Of a stretch of 64,000 nt of DNA, positions 56,869 through 64,000 are shown in pieces. Below the pieces are notes generated by a model. It made no database searches and had not been told where the DNA came from. It saw only the letters and a list, made by a program, of their open reading frames with translations. The first letter of the stretch is position 1. Every line of letters starts with the position of its first letter. The stretch lies in the NCBI GenBank assembly GCA_015501055.1, contig JADNYV010000001.1, positions 930,001 through 994,000 on the forward strand, in the 5' to 3' direction. The DNA comes from Mucidula mucida (taxonomy: Eukaryota > Basidiomycota > Agaricomycetes > Agaricales > Physalacriaceae). A program made the position numbers and the translations under genes.

Positions 56869-59441
56869 TCATCGTGCTTTCAATGTCATACTCGCCACAC
56901 CTTCCGCTAACCTCGATAGTGTCGAGTAGTCAGTCGCTTTGCCCTTGCGAGAAGGTGACGGTGGTCGAGAGTCGTCCTCGGCGCTTTCATCATCACTCTC
57001 GTATTCCTCTTTCCGGAGGGCAGGTGCAAACGATGGCTTGACGGGGCTTCCCAGAACGCCCGTTTGCACAAGCATGTCGATTTTCTCGTCCATCTTGTTG
57101 TTGCTACGATCAACCTATGGAATCGTGAGACTCATCATGGAGACTAGAGAAAACGCGTTTACTTCTCTTCTCAATCGCTTCTCATATAGCCGCTCCATCC
57201 TTCCCATCTGGCCCTCCATTTCTTCCATGACTTCAGCTCTGGTTATGGCCTCTGTTTCAGCGCAATGAAGCTCAAGCTCGTAAATCTAACAACAGTAAGA
57301 TATCTCGCTCAAAAGGAAGAAGACACCGAACCTGTAGTCGAAGACGGTCTATCTCTTCGAACAACGCGTCAACTAGAGGATTGGCAGGATATTCATCTTC
57401 GGCGTCCTCGTCGTCATGCGCCTCGTCCACTAAAACAGTGTGTAAGTCGTTGGTGCGCCAAGTAAAGGCGGCGCGCACGTTCCGTGACTTCTATGACTGC
57501 CTCTTCGTTCTTGAGTTCATTCCCTCGTGTGCCAGTGGAAATTGTGACTTTCCGTCGAGGAACAATATCCGGGGGGTTCGATCGTTGAGAAGGTTTCCCT
57601 TTCTTATGACCCGGGACGTCCTCTGGCTCATGTGGAACACGCTGCACGGGGGCGGGGGCTGGCGCCACCAGCACCTCACGTGCCAAAGCCGCGAACTTCA
57701 TGACATGGGAGTTCTCATCGTAACCCGTGTCGTATGGGTTGACATTGACTATCATAGCCTGATACAATGTGTTAGGCCGCTGATATACAAGAAGCAAGAA
57801 GAGTGTTTTGTTTACCGCGCGCGCGTCTCCAACAAAATAGTCTTGGAGGATCTCTGTGAGTCTGCTATGACGGAAAGGCACAATAGCGAGTCCTTTCTTC
57901 ACATCTCGTGTATCAACGCGTGAGGCGCCTTCAGGAGACAAACTCATGCCAACTTTCCGCTGGTTGGACCGCAAGGTCTCTAGACACTGGCCGAGCACCA
58001 TGAGAGAGTTATTGATATTGCCCGCTTCCTTCAGTCTGTCCCCAGTCGCTTGCGTATACTTGGTCCGCTCTGACCCAGCGAGATCAACCAATGTCAGTCT
58101 TGCAACCTGTAGTGCAGAAGGATCCTAAAGCCGATGAGTCTCTATGATCCACGCAGAACAAGGAACGACCCACGTTTCTTTCACCGCGATGTCCGCGAAG
58201 GACCTTGATGAAGACCATGCCGTGCGATCGAGAACTTGCACTGTTGGCCAACGTACCATATACGCGACGGTGGAGTTGTCCAAGGTTGATCAGAGACTTG
58301 GCTTCCGCTGCCGTTTTGACCAAGTATTGGCGCAGTCCGGATATATACTTGCCCGGTGGTTCATCATCAGAAGGTGGGGATGGTTTCAAAGTCAAGGCTT
58401 GTCGCAGGACATGATGGGGCAATCTAGAACGCTGTGCTTGTACCTTTCCCATACGACTTTCCTGTAGAGAATCGAGCAGATCGTACACCTTATCATTGTA
58501 GACCTCGGCATATGAGATCCATATGCTGAATTCGTAGTTGTGGTCAACCGTCACCGTAGTCGGGTCTACATGCCCACCCGAAAACGCGCTATCAAGCTGT
58601 CCAATGACCTCCGTTAGCAGTGGTTCTGGAGTGGGAGCAGCATTGGCGACGTCTTCGGCAGATGCTTTCTCGACCCCGTGAAGCCGTGTAGGTTTATACT
58701 ACGACTCAATTGATTCACTGTTCAATTGCAGGGTAAAGGACGAACCTTTGGAGCGTTGCTTCGAAGTCCCTCAGTACTGTTAAACAAAACATCTATGGCA
58801 CGAGGAAGAATGCCTGCCGTCTGGGGCGCGGCACCACCTTGCATGGTGTAGGTTTTGCCGGCATTAGTCGCGCCGTACGCAAAGAGCAAAGCATTTTGTC
58901 CATGAAGAACATTCTTGACAAGAGGAAGTGTGGTTTTTGCGAAGAATTCGGCCTGGCCAGCATCGCTAAACACTCGAGTGAAGGAGTATGTTGCAGGTGG
59001 GGCGACAGACGAGGCTCGACTATAGGTCCGATTGGAGGGATCAGACATTGATACGGTTGTTTCTGAGACACAACGCAGATACGGTGCAGGAGGAGGGTCA
59101 TCGCTGAGATGTGGCCGAACTCTAAGGAATGCCTATTTTCTTTCAGGGTGTATTTAGCTAAACATCGTTCATAGACGTACCATGATTGGTTCGATCGTTT
59201 CCTCCTCTTGCCTCACCACTTTCTTCTTCGGAATTGCATTGGCAGGAGATGGCTTCGCAGCAGGTGGTGCTACCTTTTTGGTCGATTTCGCGGCCACTGC
59301 AGCTGATGCGGCGGCGGCTCTGGAGCGCGTGGTTTTAGCAGGGACGGGTGGAGGCGTTGGTGTCGAGGATGTTGATGCTTTCGAGGTCGCTGCTTTGTTA
59401 CGAGACGCGGCTCGTGTTGTTGGCATTCTTTTGTCGGCCAT
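56869..59441 (-). CDS. Kinesin-6-like (KIF20-type) motor protein
   Basis: The start MADKRMPTTRAASRNKAA is basic and Ala/Ser/Lys-rich. Splicing at about 59180-59125 leads to AFLRVRPHL, the first motor strand. P-loop AYGATNAGKTYTMQG, switch I NSASSRSH, switch II LVDLAGSERT, then GNINNSLMVLGQCLETLR and FRHSRLTEILQDYF. GATNAGKT and the NSLMVLGQCLETLR stretch recall KIF20-type kinesin-6 motors. The rest has a coiled-coil part (EEIDRLRLQVR, EVMEEMEGQMGRMERLYE) and a disordered C-terminus ending ASMTLKAR at 56869. Kinesin-6 motors bundle midzone microtubules in anaphase and cytokinesis. The P-loop differs from the common GQTGSGKT. It diverges from SPC7, 208 bp between starts. Confidence 0.85.
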
Positions 59442-59649
59442 GATGGCGGAAGGACACGAGGATTGATAACCACGTGATGCTCGCGTTTGTTCTAATGTCA
59501 CATCGCGTGATCTGCATAACGCTCACCAACAATGCCTTCAACGCTCCTCTCTTCCCACTACGACGGTGTCTATCGCCGGCCTCTACCATCTATTCACGAC
59601 CTTCTTGTTTCTTGCTGGCTAGTCTACTATACCCTTTCCCGTTCTCATC
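59442..59649. promoter_or_regulatory. Divergent promoter between the kinesin and SPC7 genes (208 bp)
   Basis: Both genes act in mitosis, and their start codons are only 208 bp apart. Shared control is plausible. I did not identify specific cell-cycle sites. Confidence 0.5.
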
Positions 59650-62600
59650 ATGGCCGTCATCGACCAACCCAACCGACGCAAATCCATCGCGGTCCCCAGA
59701 AGAAACAGCCGGAGCTCTATAGTATCGCGACCCAGGCGTCGTGCCCACAGTGGTGCTCACAATGATCTCAGCCCTCTGGCACGCTCTCGACTGTCGGTGC
59801 GTACCCTAAAGTCTACCCCAACTTCGTTGACTGACTTGGCCCAAGGGTCCATTCAAAGGAATCCTGAAATCTGCCTTGAAACCGGCTCCAACCGAGAATG
59901 CGCCGTCGGGGTCACAATCAGCCTCCCAAGACTCTGCCGAATCTCAATTGCACTCCCAGACGCCCGAGGTCGATGGAGATGCCACACAGTCTATGGAGCT
60001 TACAGAGGATTTTCAGGCTAAGATTCACGATGATTTTACAAGAAAATCGATGGGAAGACGTGTCAGTTTCCATGAACAGGCGTTTGTACGCGTGTTCGCT
60101 CGTGCCGATAATACGAACAGCACCGGTTCTCCTCAGTCATCTCCCAGTCAACTATCTTCCGACCCTCCCCAGGCTCCAGTTGTAAACGACGAGAATGCGT
60201 ACTCTCGTGCAGCTCTTGCTCATCGTCGAAGCTCTGGTCGTCAATCGTTCGGCTCTGATATGGACTTGACAACCATTGGGTCAACCTCCGCCGTTATGGA
60301 TGAATCGCTCAGTGACATGAGTGCCGACATGAGCGATGACATGGAGATCACAGAGGCCGTAAACAAACGAAGGCGTGTCTCCATGGCCCCGCAGGCAGAC
60401 GAATCTTGTGAAATTGCCGATGAATCAATATCATTTTCTGAAGATCTATCTCAGGTCGAGGATGATGATACTGGACCCATGGAGTTTACAGTACCCTTAG
60501 CTCAGGCCCTGCGCCCCGCGAGCGAAGACCCTGTTTGGCTGGAACTTCAGAGGGCTACCCATGCTGGTACATCTTTGGCGTTGGATGATGACATGGACGA
60601 TGAGGCGCTTCAAACACTCGCCTATGACCATGACCAAGCTGCGAAGGATGGACGGGAATCGCTTGGTTTTGGCTTGACAGGCGACGAATCGTTCTCGAGT
60701 ATGGAAGAGAGTTTCGCAGGCCCTTCTGACGAGAGTGACAAAACTATAAATCTCAGCCAAGCTTTTGGACGGTCGAGTTTGGGCGGACAAGGTCGGCCAA
60801 GTGATGCGGATTCACTCATGGATGAATCAGAAACCTATGGTCGTATTTTGACCACACCGGCCTCTACCACTCCTGCCTCTACCGCATCATCATCCTGTAC
60901 CACATCATCATCCTCTGCCGCACCATCCTCCTCCACCACGCCTTCATCTACGGCCGCTTCAATCTACCCTGCCACTTTGCTTGCGCAAGAGCCTCCTGCT
61001 CCTGTCTTTCGCCCGCCTCCTGCACATCGCTCCGATAATGTATCGCGCGAAGCACCTCCTTCATCTATGTCTAGTGTTTTCTCCAGGCCCAAGTCCGTTT
61101 TCATCCCTAAGCAACCTGGCGCGAAACCGCCTGCGCCTCCTTCCAAATCTAATTCGCCGACTAAGGCGGTCCGATCACCCATAAAGCCACCCGCAAAGCC
61201 AGCTCCAAAACAATTTTCGGCTGCTTTTGCGCCGCCTGTGGCTCGTCCATCACCCAAAAAGCCGTCCAGTACAGGTACAGTACTGAAACGACCACATCCG
61301 CAAGACGAGAACGTTAGTGATGGTCCTAGTCCCCCCAAACGTGTGAACATTGGAAAGGACCACCAGGAGAATGCAGCCAACGTGAACGAAGCTCCAACTT
61401 CCACTGCAAGTGGTTCCAGACCCCTTTCCCCCAGTAAAAGGGCCCCCTTCGAGACTAGCACGAACACGACTACGGACGCTCGTCCTTCTGGTATTCGACG
61501 ACCCTCTGGATATTTTGCTCGTCGTCGTAGTATGGCGAATGGCCTCACTGATATTCAAGAAGACCCTACCCCTTCAGCCCCATCGTCGCCAAAGAAGAAA
61601 GCTCCTCTGGGCTTGGGTCGCGCTAGTATGGGGTCTGGTATCACGGACGCGTGGAAAAGGTTCAATAAGGATTCTGATTCGGCTACTACGAAACCGTCTG
61701 TCGCAGAACTTGGAGTCGGTAATACAAGCACGACCATCCTGTCGCCGGCACTGGCCGAGCAACCATTCATTTCCGAAACTCCAGTAGCTGCCACAGATCA
61801 TACCTCTTCTCAGGATAATGCGGCGGCTTTTGGGATATCTGAGGGAGTTACCTCCGCGGCAGTTGATCGGGTGGCCGACGCTGAAGCAACCGAGGCCTGG
61901 AGGCAAAATGTCGACCAAGAGGACATTGATGACGAGGATATGGTACGTCTTCCGGGCATATACTCATGATTTCTGTCTGACAACTCTGTAGCCTGTTATA
62001 TCAATCGAACAATTCTTCGAACTCACTGGGATCAAGTTCATGGATGACCTGCAGGCTCCCCGACGGTCGATGCATCCTTCTCATCTGCGACAGCCCCGAC
62101 ACCCCGCCGAGATCTCGTTGGCAGATTATGCTATCACGTTGGCCATTGATATCCCTCAACTGGCGTTATATTCGCGTGTCTCTAGCGACTTGCAAGCATG
62201 GATGCAACAAAGCAGAATTATATTCGCTGAGGCAGAGGAAGAGGCAGGGAAAATGACGCCTGAGCTTTTTGTCGAGTATTCCCGTGCCGACGAAGAAGGA
62301 CAAGCTGAACTGTTGGTACGTGACTGAGACCGTTATGTACTGTTTCACTAATTCTGACCATCAAGCACCAACTGAACTTGATCCGCACCAATACCCGCGG
62401 ACTGGCGAAGTCCGATTGGTACGATTGGAAGTTGCAGTGGATTGATGGCCTTCGTGTTACTGCTGAACAGGGCCTAAAAGAGTTGGAAGCTGTGAGAATT
62501 ATCGCAACATGAGCCTTCCGCTACTTACAATTGATAACAGGACGCGAAAGTATTGGAAACCCTGTGTTCTCAAGGAAGGGATGTGATTCCTAGTCTCCAA

Positions 62601-63678
62601 GCAGAGTACGATGCCGTGATGAAAGAGCTCGAACAAGAACAAGCTGAAGTAGCCGAGATCGAGAAATGTGATCAAGCTTACTTGAATGAGCTCAAATTAT
62701 CGATCACAGACCAAAAGTGAGCACTTCCCTTTGACAAGCAAAGACGGAGGCTAATAATCTCGTAGCACGATCGTTGAAGCGTTGAGGGTCGAAGTGAGGG
62801 AAGAAAATGATCAATTGGCATGGCTTGAAGAACGTCTGCAAGAAATCGAACTTCAAAAGAGCCAGGCTAGGTCGGCGATTGCGGAGGCCAACAGAATACT
62901 GCACATGCAGAGCAGCAGTACTGAGGTTGAAGTGTTTAGGCTTCGAGGTACTGTCAACACTGAATCCTTGACAGAAGCCACTGACATCGTTCGGTTTCAG
63001 ATGAATTGGAGGCGCTGGAAAATATCCACATGTTCCGCATCACCAAAGTAGGTGCTCAGGAATTTGAGTACGAATATGCTTCACAGTTCCGTGTACGCGT
63101 ACCGTGCGTCAATTTCCGTCCCGTGTCGTCCAAAATTCAAATCACGGCGACGGAGTCGCTACGGAGCCGACATAAAGACACCTTCCCCACGCTGAGCCGG
63201 TTCTTCTTGACATGCGCTACATCCTTCATCAGGGAAGACAGCGATCGAAGCATCCGAGAGATTGTGCACGCATTGCGCGACTACTGGTCTTCCTGCTGCC
63301 AGCTACGCTTGCAATTCAAGCATATCACCATCGGATTTCCGGTCGACTTCGTCACAGACACTAATACTTCGTCATTTACTCTGGTTGTGTCGATTATGTT
63401 CCCAGAGAGGAAAGCAAAGGCGATAGTATCATTCCACTTTAACAACGCAACTTTTCCACGATGGCCTTGCTCTATCGAGTCGCTTCGGCATGATGTAGAG
63501 ATTGCTTATGGTGATCTAGAGTATGTATCTATTCCGTTCCTTCAAAAACAATCGCTTATTGTTTACTAGTCGCGACTATCTATCCGACGTGATAACCCAG
63601 AGCCTTCGCGAGAAATCGCCCTCAGAGAACTATGCGTGCTTAGCAGAGGCTTGTTTAGAGGCTCAAAGGGCGCAATGA
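59650..63678 (+). CDS. SPC7: Kinetochore scaffold Spc7/KNL1
   Basis: Exon 1 is 59650-59796, a 49-nt intron follows, and the main exon starts at 59846 and ends at 61942. Further exons run to the stop at 63678. PP1-docking motifs are visible: GILKSALK (SILK-like, about nt 59858) and RRVSFHEQ (RVSF, about 60057). MELT-type motifs for Bub3 binding follow: MELTEDF (59993), MDLTTIG (about 60260), MEITEAV (about 60341) and MEFTVPL (about 60479). A long disordered Ser/Thr/Pro region leads to SIEQFFELTGIKFMDDL at about 62000 (start of the Spc7 domain), a coiled coil (to about 62930), and a C-terminal RWD part (FRITKVGAQEFEYEY, SFTLVVSIMFPE). Spc7 links the spindle checkpoint to Mis12/Ndc80. Confidence 0.92.
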
Positions 63679-63808
63679 TGTCTTGGTTATTCTGTTTCTC
63701 CATCTCCTAGTTATATATGCTCTCGCGTTGTATGTGTCCTTAATTCTTGCTTTCGTAACAATCATATCATTAGGAACATGTAGTATTATCGTGTGATAGA
63801 GTGATGTT

Positions 63809-64000
63809 CTACAATAATCGGGGCGGTAGGATGCGTTCAAAACATGCAACGACGACATAGGAAACAAGCATGAAAAGGAATTTGGGAAAGCGGAAGAAAT
63901 ATTCGTTGGTCATGCAGATCGTCAACCACAGAGTCCGTATCAACGCCGCGATGGTTCGCTTCCCTCTCTCCACCAAATCGCTCAACAGGCACTCCAACCA
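63809..64000 (-). CDS. C-terminal fragment of a minus-strand gene (runs off right edge)
   Basis: The open frame enters from the right edge in the same frame and stops at 63809. The visible 63 residues are basic then hydrophobic: VERGKRTIAALIRTLWLTIC, then FFRFPKFLFMLVSYVVVACF and a short basic end. This suggests a membrane protein's C-terminus or simply a hydrophobic tail. No family is recognised. It converges with SPC7, 130 bp between stops. Confidence 0.35.
   Translation of the reverse strand, partial: WLECLLSDLVERGKRTIAALIRTLWLTICMTNEYFFRFPKFLFMLVSYVVVACFERILPPRLL

Noticed and set aside
60964..61548. 194-codon open frame antisense to SPC7
   Set aside because: Shadow of the GC-rich, Ser/Pro-rich SPC7 exon. 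Its composition mirrors the sense codons and no splice or domain evidence supports it.
1..64000. CRISPR arrays, operons, riboswitches or prophage
   Set aside because: Intron-rich eukaryotic genes throughout; no regularly spaced repeats and no prokaryotic signals were seen.

Overview
This window looks like an ordinary, gene-dense piece of a filamentous basidiomycete (Agaricomycete-type) nuclear chromosome. Genes lie on both strands, 100-700 bp apart. Almost every gene is cut by many very short GT-AG introns (about 45-70 nt, often with a CTAAC/CTGAC-like branch site). The proteins recognised are fungal: ERG5 sterol desaturase, Vac8, Pho85, Sub2, Spc7, a group X hybrid histidine kinase, and a CYP4-like P450. 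I name the clade from gene style and protein features, not from a search.

Layout. 1-8.2 kb: a truncated unidentified nuclear protein (-), mitochondrial ribosomal mL43 (+), a Ser/Pro-rich protein of unknown function (+), RNA polymerase III subunit Rpc17 (+), an unresolved minus-strand gene, and a low-complexity protein (-). 8.5-12.6 kb: UTP5/WDR43 (-) and PHO85 (+) share a 198-bp divergent promoter. 12.7-22.4 kb: one very large hybrid histidine kinase gene (-) with pseudokinase, ATPase, GAF, HisKA, HATPase and receiver parts. 22.7-32 kb: SUB2 (-), a VIT/vWA protein (-), a mitochondrial dicarboxylate-type carrier (+) and ROK1 (+). 32-41 kb: an HMG-box factor (+), CCA1 (-), VAC8 (+) and a secreted GH16 hydrolase (+). 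41-53 kb: a GYF-domain protein (-), an SLC33A1-like acetyl-CoA transporter (-), a CYP4-like P450 with a probable frameshift (+), and ERG5 (-). 53.2-55.7 kb: a small LEA-like, probably mitochondrial stress protein (+), then a gene-poor island of inverted repeats holding or flanking two intron-containing tRNA genes (Arg-ACG, Lys-CUU). 55.7-64 kb: ATP11 (+), a kinesin-6-like motor (-) and SPC7/KNL1 (+), the last two diverging from a 208-bp promoter, and the tail of an unidentified gene (-).

Most genes are housekeeping: ribosome assembly (UTP5, ROK1), mRNA export and splicing (SUB2), tRNA maturation (CCA1), mitochondria (mL43, the carrier, ATP11, the LEA-like protein), sterol synthesis (ERG5) and mitosis (SPC7, kinesin). 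They form no obvious metabolic or defence cluster. The most unusual signals are three in-frame stop-free introns hidden inside open frames, tiny 5' exons (6, 13, 15 and 29 nt), a 334-nt intron in SUB2, a histidine kinase whose N-terminal kinase domain has lost catalytic residues, two genes that seem to need one extra base near their start, and the 1.6-kb inverted-repeat island with TA flanks around a tRNA gene.
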